Assembly (NCBI RefSeq): GCF_000418365.1
Contig: NC_021663.1
Coordinates: forward strand, 310,001 to 374,000
Reading direction: 5' to 3'
DNA from: Corynebacterium terpenotabidum Y-11
GTDB taxonomy: Bacteria > Actinomycetota > Actinomycetes > Mycobacteriales > Mycobacteriaceae
DNA: 64,000 bases
Position numbers and translations under genes: made by a program. Below, piece after piece: positions 51,930 through 59,803 of the stretch. Numbering within the stretch: position 1 is the stretch's first letter; every line of letters begins with the position of its first letter. The notes beneath the pieces were generated by a model. It did no database searches, was not told the origin of the DNA, and saw only the letters and a list, made by a program, of their open reading frames with translations.

Positions 51930-52781
51930 ATGAGTCCCTTCATCTCGGCCGACGAGCTTCTCGCCGCCCACACCCGCGGCGACCGCATGATCATCCTCGA
52001 TTCGCACTGGGCGCCGGAGGACAACGCCTCCTGGGATGCCTACGTCTCCCGGCACATCCCCGGTGCATTCTGGTGCGATCCGCTGCGCATGCTCGCCGGC
52101 ACACCGTCGCTCCAGTCGGGACGCAACCCGCTGCCCGGCCCGGTCCTGCTGCAGCAGTGGATCCGGGACTGGGGGATCTCCCCGGGGATCCCGGTCCGGA
52201 TCTACGACACGGGCAAGATGTTCTGGGCGTCCCGGGCATGGTGGATCCTGCGCTGGGCCGGGGTGGAGGACGTGAAGATCCTCGCCGGCGGGACCCCGGC
52301 CTGGCGGGCCGCCGGTGGTGACATTGCCGCCGGTATCGGCTGTCTGCGCGGCCGCGGCACCTATGAGATGACCACCGGGCAGATGCCCACCATCGAACTC
52401 GAGGAACTCTCCGACTGGGTGGACGCCGGGAACCTGCTCGTCGACGTCCGTGGCGAGGGGCGCTTCATCGGCCGTCGCGAACCCCTTGACCGGCGCGCCG
52501 GGCACGTTCCGGGGGCGGTGAACATGCCGGTGGAACTCCTGGTGGAAAGCGGTGGTGTCCCCGATCCGGAGGTGGTCCGGGAGAGGCTCGCGCGGAAGGG
52601 TATCGGCGGGGAGGGCGGCGTCCCCCCGGAGAAGGTCGCGGTGTACTCCGGATCCGGGGTGGATTCGGCCCTGTTCCTCGCGATGATGGAGCACGCCGGA
52701 CTGGACGGCGCCCGGCACTTCGTCGGTGGCTGGTCCCAGTGGGCGGGTGACCCACACCGTCCGGTCGAGCTCAAGGTGTGA
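51930..52781 (+). CDS. Tandem rhodanese (sulfurtransferase-like) lacking the active-site Cys
   Basis: A 283-residue two-domain rhodanese fold. The N-terminal domain has ADELLAAHTRGDRMIILDSHW and HIPGAFWCDP; the C-terminal domain has LLVDVRGEGRFIGRREPLDRRAGHVPGAVNMP. The catalytic loop, CGSGVTA in active thiosulfate and mercaptopyruvate sulfurtransferases, reads YSGSGVDSAL here, so Ser240 takes the place of the cysteine. The fold is otherwise complete. It may therefore bind rather than transfer sulfane sulfur, or have changed function. The ATG at 51930 is preferred to 51921, which directly follows AGG. Confidence 0.86.
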   Translation: MSPFISADELLAAHTRGDRMIILDSHWAPEDNASWDAYVSRHIPGAFWCDPLRMLAGTPSLQSGRNPLPGPVLLQQWIRDWGISPGIPVRIYDTGKMFWASRAWWILRWAGVEDVKILAGGTPAWRAAGGDIAAGIGCLRGRGTYEMTTGQMPTIELEELSDWVDAGNLLVDVRGEGRFIGRREPLDRRAGHVPGAVNMPVELLVESGGVPDPEVVRERLARKGIGGEGGVPPEKVAVYSGSGVDSALFLAMMEHAGLDGARHFVGGWSQWAGDPHRPVELKV

Positions 52782-52867
52782 CAGTCCGGTTCCGACCACC
52801 TGTGACATCTGTGTGACTTCTGGCCCGGATCCGGGGAATCTCCGGGTGCCGGTATTCCTGAAACCCT

Positions 52868-53404
52868 ATGATGTTGCCCATGGATCACTTCGCCACCCCC
52901 GTTGACAGTGAGGAGGCGGCCACCTCCGCCATCCTCACCGTCACACCGGACTGTCAGATCGTCACCCCGATCTCCGGCACGGTCGCTCCCCTGGATTCGG
53001 TCCCCGACCCCCGGCTCGCGGCCGGGGCCTTCGGCGCGGGGCTCGCCGTGATCCCCGATTTCGAGAATGAACAGGTCACTGTCGTCGCCCCGGTGTCCGG
53101 GATCCTGCGTCGGTTCATGCCCCATTTCTTCCTCATCGTCACCGATGAAGGGAGCGCGGTGTACACCCAACTCGGCATCGACACCGACATGCTGGACGGC
53201 ACCGGGTTCTCCCCGCACGTCCGGGAGGGGGACCGGGTGGTCGCCGGACAGCGGGTCACGACATACGCTCCGCGGCAGTTGGGGCGCCTCGGATTCGACC
53301 CGGTGGTGCCGGTGGTGGCGGTGCAGTATGAGTCGGTGACAGCGGCGCTGCTGCCGGGGGAGCCGTGCGAACAGGGGGACGTCCTGTTCACCGTCGCTGA
53401 CTGA
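52868..53404 (+). CDS. PTS EIIA(Glc)-like protein lacking the phosphorylated His
   Basis: A 178-residue protein of the glucose-type PTS EIIA fold. It has IVTPISGTVAPLDSVPDP at the start, FGAGLAVIPD, VVAPVSGILRRFMPHFFLIVTDEGSAVYTQLGIDTDMLDGTGF and VREGDRVVAGQ. In E. coli EIIA(Glc), His75 and His90 sit 15 residues apart; here the first is kept (His86), but the second, which carries the phosphate, is Gln101 (codon CAA). It cannot act as a standard PTS phosphocarrier. A regulatory, non-catalytic role is possible. An ATG at 52880 is an alternative start. It is a stand-alone gene with no EIIB/EIIC partner nearby. Confidence 0.85.
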   Translation: MMLPMDHFATPVDSEEAATSAILTVTPDCQIVTPISGTVAPLDSVPDPRLAAGAFGAGLAVIPDFENEQVTVVAPVSGILRRFMPHFFLIVTDEGSAVYTQLGIDTDMLDGTGFSPHVREGDRVVAGQRVTTYAPRQLGRLGFDPVVPVVAVQYESVTAALLPGEPCEQGDVLFTVAD

Positions 53405-53447
53405 TCAGGGGGCAGCCGGACCGGCCGAGCTGTGCCACACTGGGACT

Positions 53448-53969
53448 ATGCTGCGCCGTTTCACCTCCACCGCGGCGGCGTTCCTCATGCTCGTCGCCAT
53501 GACCCGGGTCGCTGACCGGGTGGACACCGACTATGTCTCGGCGCTGTTCTTCGGGTTCTTCGTCCTGGAGTTAGGGCTCTTCCTGGTCGGGATCACGGGG
53601 ACGGAGCGCGGGTACTTCGGACCGAGGAACCATCCGGTCAACCGGATGTTCATCGCCTTCAGCTGGGCGGGCACCGTCGGTGCGGTGGTGACGATGGTGG
53701 TACAGGGTCCCGCCGGCGGCCGGCCGCTGTGGCTCGCCGTGATCGCTGGGACGACGATGTTCACCGGGGGATTGGCCGCCGCACTGCTCGCGGTCTCGGC
53801 GAGCCCCTGGCGTGACCTGCTGTATTCGCGTCGCTTCGACGGGGAACGGCCGGAGCCGCCGGAGGGTGTTGCCTCGGCGTCCTCAGATCCCGTGGCGGTG
53901 CGCGATGAGGCCGTGCATGGCATCCCGCGGCAGCAGCCGGGCGGCGGGGAAGGCGAGTCCGGCGCTTGA
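53448..53969 (+). CDS. Hypothetical four-helix membrane protein
   Basis: A 173-residue protein of unknown function with four predicted helices: TSTAAAFLMLVAMTRVAD, YVSALFFGFFVLELGLFLVGIT, NRMFIAFSWAGTVGAVVTMVV and LWLAVIAGTTMFTGGLAAALLAVSA. It has a polar, Pro/Gly-rich tail. The last 87 nt lie antisense to the end of the convergent short-chain dehydrogenase gene, so the tail may be a recent extension. No family is recognised with confidence. Confidence 0.68.
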   Translation: MLRRFTSTAAAFLMLVAMTRVADRVDTDYVSALFFGFFVLELGLFLVGITGTERGYFGPRNHPVNRMFIAFSWAGTVGAVVTMVVQGPAGGRPLWLAVIAGTTMFTGGLAAALLAVSASPWRDLLYSRRFDGERPEPPEGVASASSDPVAVRDEAVHGIPRQQPGGGEGESGA

Positions 53970-54788
53970 GCCGGCCGCGTACAGCGGCTTCGGCCGCGGT
54001 GAGGTGACCGCCTCCATGATCGACGCCGCGACCCGGTCGGCGGAGATCCCGTTCTTCTCGTTGTCGTTGAGATTCTTCAGCATCGTGTCGAACTCCTCGA
54101 CGTAGGGCCCGGAGCGGTCGATGTAGACGGTCCGGCGCTGCGAGATCCCCGTGTCGATCGCACCGGGTTCCATCACGCAGACACCGACGCCGAAGTTCCG
54201 GAGTTCGCGACGGGCAGAGAAGGCGAAAGCCTTGACCGCGGCCTTCGATGCGCCGTAGCTGCCGCGGTGGGCCAGGGGGAAACTGCCGAGCATTGAACCG
54301 ACGAAGACGATGCGGCCACGTCCCTGGTCACGCATCCCCGGCAGGATCTTCTGGGTGACCTCGACGTGGCCGATGACGTTGACCTGGAACAGGCGGGTGA
54401 GTGCGTCACGGGGGAGCTCTTCCAGGGGGCCGTTCTGGGATTCCCCGGCGTTGTTGATGAGGACGGAGACGGGCGCCTGACCTGATCCCGTGGCCGTGCC
54501 GACACCGACCGTGGCGAGCTCGGCGGGCAGCCGGTCGATCGATGCGGGGTCGCCGAGATCGAGCGGGATGAGCGTCACCCCCTCGGGTGCGTTCGCGGTG
54601 GCGTGGAGGGACGCCGGGTCACGCGAGGTGCCGATGACGCGGAAGCCCGCCCGGGCCAGGGCGGTGGCGGTGGCGTGGCCGATGCCGGAGGTCGCGCCGG
54701 TGACCAGGGCGACATCGCCGGGGCCGACAGTCGGCAGGGTCGGGGTGATGAAACGGGAGAACGGGTGTGCCCGGTGTGCTTTTGTCAT
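53883..54788 (-). CDS. Short-chain dehydrogenase/reductase
   Basis: A 301-residue classical SDR. It shows the cofactor motif VALVTGATSGIGHATATALARAGF, the NNAGESQNG block, catalytic Ser in VFVGSMLGSFPLAH and the YGASKAAVKAF Tyr-x3-Lys pair, then VMEPGAIDTGISQ. NAD(P)-dependent oxidation or reduction of an unknown alcohol or ketone is expected; the last 70 residues suggest a lipid-type substrate group, which is only a guess. No ribosome site is seen before the ATG at 54788, and a TAACACT-like -10 lies close upstream, so the mRNA may be leaderless. It is divergent from the glycine cleavage riboswitch. Confidence 0.88.
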   Translation of the reverse strand: MTKAHRAHPFSRFITPTLPTVGPGDVALVTGATSGIGHATATALARAGFRVIGTSRDPASLHATANAPEGVTLIPLDLGDPASIDRLPAELATVGVGTATGSGQAPVSVLINNAGESQNGPLEELPRDALTRLFQVNVIGHVEVTQKILPGMRDQGRGRIVFVGSMLGSFPLAHRGSYGASKAAVKAFAFSARRELRNFGVGVCVMEPGAIDTGISQRRTVYIDRSGPYVEEFDTMLKNLNDNEKNGISADRVAASIMEAVTSPRPKPLYAAGSSAGLAFPAARLLPRDAMHGLIAHRHGI

Positions 54789-54857
54789 ACAGACAGTGTT
54801 ACCGGGTTCCGGGCTGCGGTGGGGCCAGTTCAGGATGTCCCGCCTCCCCTCACCGGC

Positions 54858-54863
54858 TATACT
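54858..54863 (+). promoter_or_regulatory. -10 element of the gcv operon
   Basis: TATACT matches the primary sigma -10 at five of six positions and lies about 40 nt before the first aptamer of the glycine riboswitch. No good -35 was found at the standard distance. Confidence 0.5.
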
Positions 54864-54903
54864 GGCCTGCGCACGATCCACAACTTCATGCGCCGCTCGC
54901 AAC

Positions 54904-55133
54904 CATGGTGGGAGAGGTCGGCTCTGGTGCCCACGACTGGGGACCAACCGGCCGCCGTAGGAGCAACACCTCCCCGAACAGACACTCTCAGGCACCCGTA
55001 CCGCCATGGTGAGGCAACTCTGGAAAGAGCAGGTCACCGTCGTCCGTGACCCGCCGCCGAAGGAGAAAGGCACCCTCGAAAGCACACCAGCGTGGTCATG
55101 CTGAAGCTCTCAGGCACCCTCGACAGAGTGGGG
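54904..55133 (+). promoter_or_regulatory. Tandem glycine riboswitch upstream of gcvPTH
   Basis: Two glycine aptamers follow each other. The first runs about 54904-55007 with the core GCCGCCGTAGGAGCAAC and the closing ACTCTCAGGCACCCG. The second runs about 55011-55133 with GCCGCCGAAGGAGAAAGG and AGCTCTCAGGCACCCTCG. The linker is very short, as in cooperative tandem glycine riboswitches. The element precedes the glycine cleavage genes, which it is expected to switch on when glycine is high. Confidence 0.9.
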
Positions 55134-55244
55134 AGGACACCGTCCACCGCGTGGGCGCGGTCACCGGCGTGCCCGGATGATCCGGCCACGCCCGATTCTG
55201 TCCCCGCCCCTCCATGCGAAGCACCCGCGCAGGAAGAAGAAGAT

Positions 55245-58151
55245 ATGGCAGCCCCCCATTCCCGTCGGCATATCGGCCCGGATCAGGCCGACACACAGGC
55301 GATCCTCGCCACCCTCGGTTACGAGTCCTCGGCGGCACTCGCCGCCGCCGCAGTCCCGGCGTCCATCGCCCAGGCTGCCCCGATCGGCCTGGCCCCCGCT
55401 CTCGATGAGACCGGGGCCCTGGCCGCACTGAAGAGCTTCGCGGCGAAGAACACGCTGAAGAAGCAGCTCATCGGTGCCGGCTACTACGATACGGTCACCC
55501 CGGCGGTCATCCGACGCAATGTCGTGGAGAACCCGGCGTGGTACACCGCCTACACCCCGTACCAGCCGGAGATCTCGCAGGGACGCCTCGAGGCGTTGCT
55601 GAACTTCCAGACCATGGTCGAGGACCTCACCGGCCTGCCGGTCGCCGGTGCCTCCCTGCTGGACGAGGCCACCGCCGTCGCCGAGGCCGTACAGATGATG
55701 GCCCGGCAGAACTCGACGGCGTCGAAGAAGGGCGGCGTCGTCCTGCTCGACGAGGCCCTCCACGATTCCAGCCTGAACATCACCCTCGCCCGCGCCGCCG
55801 CGGTGGACATCCCGGTGGTCATCACCACCGTGGACGCCGCCTCCGTCGCCGCCTACGAGGGTGAGATCATCGGCGCGGTGATCTCCAACCCGGCGACCAC
55901 CGGTGAGATCCGCTCCGACCTCGCCGAGGTCATCGCCGCCGTCCACGACCGCGGCGGCCTGGCGACCGTCGCTGCGGACCTGCTGGCCCAGGTGCTCGTC
56001 CAGTCCCCGGGCGAGGCCGGGGCGGACATCGCCGTCGGCTCCGCCCAGCGCTTCGGTGTCCCCCTCTTCTTCGGTGGCCCGCACGCCGCCTTCCTCGCCT
56101 GCCGTGCCGAGTTCCAGCGCAAGATGCCGGGCCGCATCGTCGGTGTCTCCGTCGACGCCGACGGCACACCCGCCTACCGGCTGGCCCTGCAGACCCGTGA
56201 GCAGCACATCCGCCGGGACAAGGCGACCTCGAACATCTGCACCGCCCAGGCGCTGCTCGCCGTCGTCGCCAGCTTCTACGCCGTCTGGCACGGCCCGGCC
56301 GGCCTGCGCGAGATCGCCGCGACGATCCACGGTCGTGCCGTGGCACTGGCCGTCGGTCTCACCGGTGCGGGGCTGACCCTGGCATCCGACCTCTTCTTCG
56401 ACACCGTCACCGTCGAGGTGACGGACGCCGCCTCCCTCGTCGCCGCCGCCTGCGACGAGGGCTTCAACCTGCGGCTCGTTGACGAGACCCACGTCGGCAT
56501 CTCCGTCGGTGAATCCACCACGGACGCCGACATCGCCGCCCTGCTGCGTGTCATCGCCGGCACCCACGCCACGATCGACACCTCGTCCTTCGAGGTCACC
56601 GACGGTCCGCTGGTCGATGTGCTGCGCAGCGACGAGATCCTCACCCACCCGGTCTTCCACTCCGTTTCCTCGGAGACGCAGATGATGCGCTACATGCGTC
56701 GGCTCGCCGACCGGGACCTGGCCCTGGACCGCACGATGATCCCGCTGGGTTCCTGCACCATGAAGCTCAACGCCGCCGTCTCCATGGAGCCGATCACCTG
56801 GCCGGAGTTCGCCGGTATCCACCCGCTGGTCCCCGTCGACCAGGCCACCGGCTGGCTCGAGCTCATCGCTGACCTGGAGGACCGGCTGGCCAAGATCACC
56901 GGCTACGCCGCGGTCTCCGTCCAGCCCAATGCGGGGTCGCAGGGTGAGTTCGCCGGTCTGCTGGCGATCCGCCGCTACCACCTCGCCAACGGCGACGACC
57001 AGCGCACCCTGGTGCTCATCCCGGCGTCCGCCCACGGCACCAACGCCGCATCCGCCGCCCTGGCCGGCCTGAAGGTCGTCGGGGTGAAGAACGCGGACGA
57101 CGGCTCCATCGACCTCGCCGATCTTGACGCGAAGATCATGAAGTACGGCGACCAGATCGCCGCCATCATGATCACCTACCCGTCGACCCACGGTGTGTTC
57201 GAGGAGCATGTCGGCGCGGTCTGCGCCAAGGTCCACGCCGCCGGCGGCCAGGTCTACATCGACGGTGCAAACCTCAACGCACTGGTCGGCCTGGCTCAGC
57301 CGGGTGTCTTCGGTGGCGACGTCAGCCACCTCAACCTGCACAAGACCTTCACCATCCCACACGGCGGTGGTGGCCCGGGTGTGGGCCCGGTGTGTGTCGC
57401 CGAGCACCTTATCCCGTTCCTGCCGACGGATCCGTGGTCCGATCCGACGGTCGCCCCGGCCACCGACGCGGGACGCCCGGTCTCCGCGGCGACCTACGGT
57501 TCCGCCGGCGTCCTGCCGATCTCCTGGACCTACATCGCGATGATGGGTGACGAGGGCCTCACCGAGGCATCCCGGATGGCCCTGGTCAACGCGAACTACA
57601 TCTCGCAGCAGCTCGCCGACGCCGTCCCCACCCTCTACACCGGGGACCACGGTCTCGTCGGCCACGAGTGCATCCTCGACCTCCGGGAGCTCACCAAGCA
57701 GTCCGGTGTCACCGCCACGGACGTGTCCAAGCGCCTCATGGACTTCGGGTTCCACGCCCCGACCCTGGCCTTCCCGGTCGCCGGGACGCTCATGGTCGAG
57801 CCGACCGAGTCCGAGGACAAGGCCGAGCTGGACCGCTTCATCACCGCAATGAAGACCATCCGCGCCGAGATCGACGAGGTCATCGCCGGCGATGTCGCCG
57901 TGGAGGATTCAGTGCTGCGCCATGCGCCGTTCACCGCCGAGTCCGTCATCCGTGACGACTTCTCCGACGCCGTCTCCCACGGTCACTTCTCCCGGGAGAA
58001 GGCGGCCTTCCCGGTGGCTTCGCTGCGCCGCGACAAGTACTTCCCGGCAGTGCGACGCATCGACGACGCCTACGGAGACCGTCATCTGGTCTGCTCCTGC
58101 CCGCCCCTGGAGGCCTTCGACATCGAGGCCGCAACCGAGAGTGAGAACTGA
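55245..58151 (+). CDS. gcvP: Glycine dehydrogenase (decarboxylating), P protein
   Basis: A 968-residue PLP enzyme, full length for a single-chain P protein. It has RRHIGPDQADTQAILATLGY at the start, the TPYQPEISQGRLEALLNFQTMV block, MIPLGSCTMKLNAAVSMEPI and SAHGTNAASAALAG. The PLP lysine is in HLNLHKTFTIPHGGGGPGVGP, near residue 700. It decarboxylates glycine and passes the methylamine to lipoyl-GcvH. The ATG at 55245 (AGGAAGAAG upstream) begins at the family start; about 110 nt separate it from the riboswitch. gcvT starts 1 nt after the stop. Confidence 0.96.
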   Translation: MAAPHSRRHIGPDQADTQAILATLGYESSAALAAAAVPASIAQAAPIGLAPALDETGALAALKSFAAKNTLKKQLIGAGYYDTVTPAVIRRNVVENPAWYTAYTPYQPEISQGRLEALLNFQTMVEDLTGLPVAGASLLDEATAVAEAVQMMARQNSTASKKGGVVLLDEALHDSSLNITLARAAAVDIPVVITTVDAASVAAYEGEIIGAVISNPATTGEIRSDLAEVIAAVHDRGGLATVAADLLAQVLVQSPGEAGADIAVGSAQRFGVPLFFGGPHAAFLACRAEFQRKMPGRIVGVSVDADGTPAYRLALQTREQHIRRDKATSNICTAQALLAVVASFYAVWHGPAGLREIAATIHGRAVALAVGLTGAGLTLASDLFFDTVTVEVTDAASLVAAACDEGFNLRLVDETHVGISVGESTTDADIAALLRVIAGTHATIDTSSFEVTDGPLVDVLRSDEILTHPVFHSVSSETQMMRYMRRLADRDLALDRTMIPLGSCTMKLNAAVSMEPITWPEFAGIHPLVPVDQATGWLELIADLEDRLAKITGYAAVSVQPNAGSQGEFAGLLAIRRYHLANGDDQRTLVLIPASAHGTNAASAALAGLKVVGVKNADDGSIDLADLDAKIMKYGDQIAAIMITYPSTHGVFEEHVGAVCAKVHAAGGQVYIDGANLNALVGLAQPGVFGGDVSHLNLHKTFTIPHGGGGPGVGPVCVAEHLIPFLPTDPWSDPTVAPATDAGRPVSAATYGSAGVLPISWTYIAMMGDEGLTEASRMALVNANYISQQLADAVPTLYTGDHGLVGHECILDLRELTKQSGVTATDVSKRLMDFGFHAPTLAFPVAGTLMVEPTESEDKAELDRFITAMKTIRAEIDEVIAGDVAVEDSVLRHAPFTAESVIRDDFSDAVSHGHFSREKAAFPVASLRRDKYFPAVRRIDDAYGDRHLVCSCPPLEAFDIEAATESEN

Positions 58152-58152
58152 C

Positions 58153-59343
58153 ATGAGCGCAACCCCCAAGGAAACCGCACTCCACCCCGTCCACGCTGAA
58201 CTCGGCGCGAAGTTCACCGACTTCGGCGGCTGGGACATGCCCCTGAAGTACGGCAAGGAGCTCGAGGAGCACCGCGCGGTCCGCGAGGCCGTCGGCGTCT
58301 TCGACCTGTCCCACATGGGCGAAGTCCTGGTCACCGGGCCGGACGCCGCCGCCTTCCTCGACCACGCGCTGATCTCCCGGATCTCCGCGGTGAAGGTCGG
58401 CAAGGCGAAATACTCGATGATCTGCCGGGAGGACGGTGGCATCATCGACGACCTCATCACCTACGTGCTCACCGGCCCGGACGGGTCGACCGAGTACCTG
58501 GTCATCCCGAACGCCGGCAACGCCCCCGCCGTCTTCGCTGCGCTGACCGAGCGGGCCGGGGACTTCAACGTCACCCTCGTCGACCGTACCGAGGACATCT
58601 CGCTCATCGCCGTGCAGGGGCCGAAGGCCGCCGCGGTGATGCTGGAGATCGTTGACGCGGTCACCGATGCACCGGAGGCCTCCGGCGCCGGCACGTCCGT
58701 CGAGGCCGCGATCGCGGGCCTGGGCTACTACGCAGCCTTCCAGGGCACCGTCGCCGGCGTCCCCGCGATCATCGCCCGCACCGGCTACACCGGTGAGGAC
58801 GGCTTCGAGATTTTCGTCGACAACGAGGCCACCGGCGTCCCCGGGGAAGCCCCCGCCAAGGTGTGGGCCGCCGCGCTCACCGCCGGTGAGCCCTACGGCG
58901 TCCTGCCGTGCGGTCTGGCCGCCCGCGACACCCTGCGCCTGGAGGCCGGGATGCCGCTGTACGGCAATGAGCTCTCCCTGGAGCTCACCCCGGTCGACGC
59001 CGGGCTGGGCATTCTCGCCGCAACGAAGTCCAAGGACGAGTTCGTCGGCCGGGACGCCATCGTCGCCGCCAAGGAGCAGGGCACGAAGCAGCGCCTCATC
59101 GGCCTCGTCGGTGAGGGTAAGCGTGCCGCCCGGGGCGGCTACGAGATCCAGGACGCCTCCGGCGCCCGGATCGGCGAGGTGACGTCCGGTGCCCTGTCGC
59201 CGACCCTGGGCCACCCGGTGGCCATGGGGTATGTCGCCGCCGACGCCGATGTTGCTGAGGGGTCGGCCGTGACGATCGACATCCGCGGGAAGGCTTTCCC
59301 GTATACGGTGGTCGCGCTGCCGTTCTACAGCCGCGAAAAGTAA
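58153..59343 (+). CDS. gcvT: Aminomethyltransferase, T protein of the glycine cleavage system
   Basis: A 396-residue T protein that transfers the one-carbon unit to tetrahydrofolate and frees ammonia. It has LGAKFTDFGGWDMPLKYG, VGVFDLSHMGEVLVTGPDA, DLITYVLTGPD and ARTGYTGEDGFEIFV. A C-terminal barrel follows with LGHPVAMGYV. Length is normal, with a small insertion around DAPEASGAGTSV. The ATG lies 1 nt after the gcvP stop, so translation is coupled; gcvH follows after 28 nt. Confidence 0.95.
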   Translation: MSATPKETALHPVHAELGAKFTDFGGWDMPLKYGKELEEHRAVREAVGVFDLSHMGEVLVTGPDAAAFLDHALISRISAVKVGKAKYSMICREDGGIIDDLITYVLTGPDGSTEYLVIPNAGNAPAVFAALTERAGDFNVTLVDRTEDISLIAVQGPKAAAVMLEIVDAVTDAPEASGAGTSVEAAIAGLGYYAAFQGTVAGVPAIIARTGYTGEDGFEIFVDNEATGVPGEAPAKVWAAALTAGEPYGVLPCGLAARDTLRLEAGMPLYGNELSLELTPVDAGLGILAATKSKDEFVGRDAIVAAKEQGTKQRLIGLVGEGKRAARGGYEIQDASGARIGEVTSGALSPTLGHPVAMGYVAADADVAEGSAVTIDIRGKAFPYTVVALPFYSREK

Positions 59344-59371
59344 ACTGCAGTTCCACGAAGAGGAGAAAATC

Positions 59372-59755
59372 ATGACCGCACTTCCCACCGACCACCTGTA
59401 CTCCGAAGAGCACGAGTGGGTGAACTCCACCGACATCAAGCCGGGCGACTCCGTCCGTGTCGGCATCACCCATATCGCCGCCGACGCCCTCGGTGAGATC
59501 GTCTTCGCCGAACTTCCCGAGGTCGGCACCGAGATCGAGGCCGGGGAGCCCTTCGGCGAGGTGGAGTCCACCAAGTCCGTCTCCGACATCTACGCCCCGG
59601 TCTCCGGTGAGGTCACCGCCGTCAACGAGGAGATCGCCGACAACGCCGGGATCATCAACGAGGACCCCTACGGTGCCGGCTGGCTCTACGAGGTGACCGT
59701 CACCGAGGTCGGAGAGCTCATGGACCACGAGGCGTACGCCGCCGACAACGTCTAG
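59372..59755 (+). CDS. gcvH: Glycine cleavage system H protein
   Basis: A 127-residue lipoyl carrier. It contains DHLYSEEHEWVNS, the lipoylation segment FGEVESTKSVSDIYAPVSGEV with Lys68 as the attachment site, and the terminal AGWLYEVTVTEVGELMDHEAY. It shuttles the aminomethyl group between P, T and L proteins. AGAGGAG lies 7 nt before the ATG. No gcvL (lpd), lipA or lipB follows here, so those are encoded elsewhere. A long hairpin at the stop codon probably ends the operon. Confidence 0.96.
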   Translation: MTALPTDHLYSEEHEWVNSTDIKPGDSVRVGITHIAADALGEIVFAELPEVGTEIEAGEPFGEVESTKSVSDIYAPVSGEVTAVNEEIADNAGIINEDPYGAGWLYEVTVTEVGELMDHEAYAADNV

Positions 59756-59793
59756 TGGCGGCGGTCCGGTCGTCGCCGACCGCACCGCCTAGA
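59751..59793 (+). terminator. Hairpin at the end of gcvH
   Basis: Nested pairs TCTA/TAGA, GGCGG/CCGCC and CGGTCG/CGACCG close on a TCGC tetraloop; the gcvH stop codon is in the base of the stem. No U tract follows. It probably ends or attenuates the gcv transcript before the next gene. Confidence 0.5.
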
Positions 59794-59803
59794 CTGTGCC
59801 CTG

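Noticed and set aside
48476..52024. An 1182-codon minus-strand frame covering clpB and its neighbour
   Set aside because: It lies antisense to the conserved clpB sequence, lacks any recognisable motif and crosses the real TRIC gene in another frame.
55161..57755. An 864-codon minus-strand frame opposite gcvP
   Set aside because: Composition is typical of an antisense shadow (Gly/Asp/Val/Arg-rich) and gcvP is unambiguous on the other strand.
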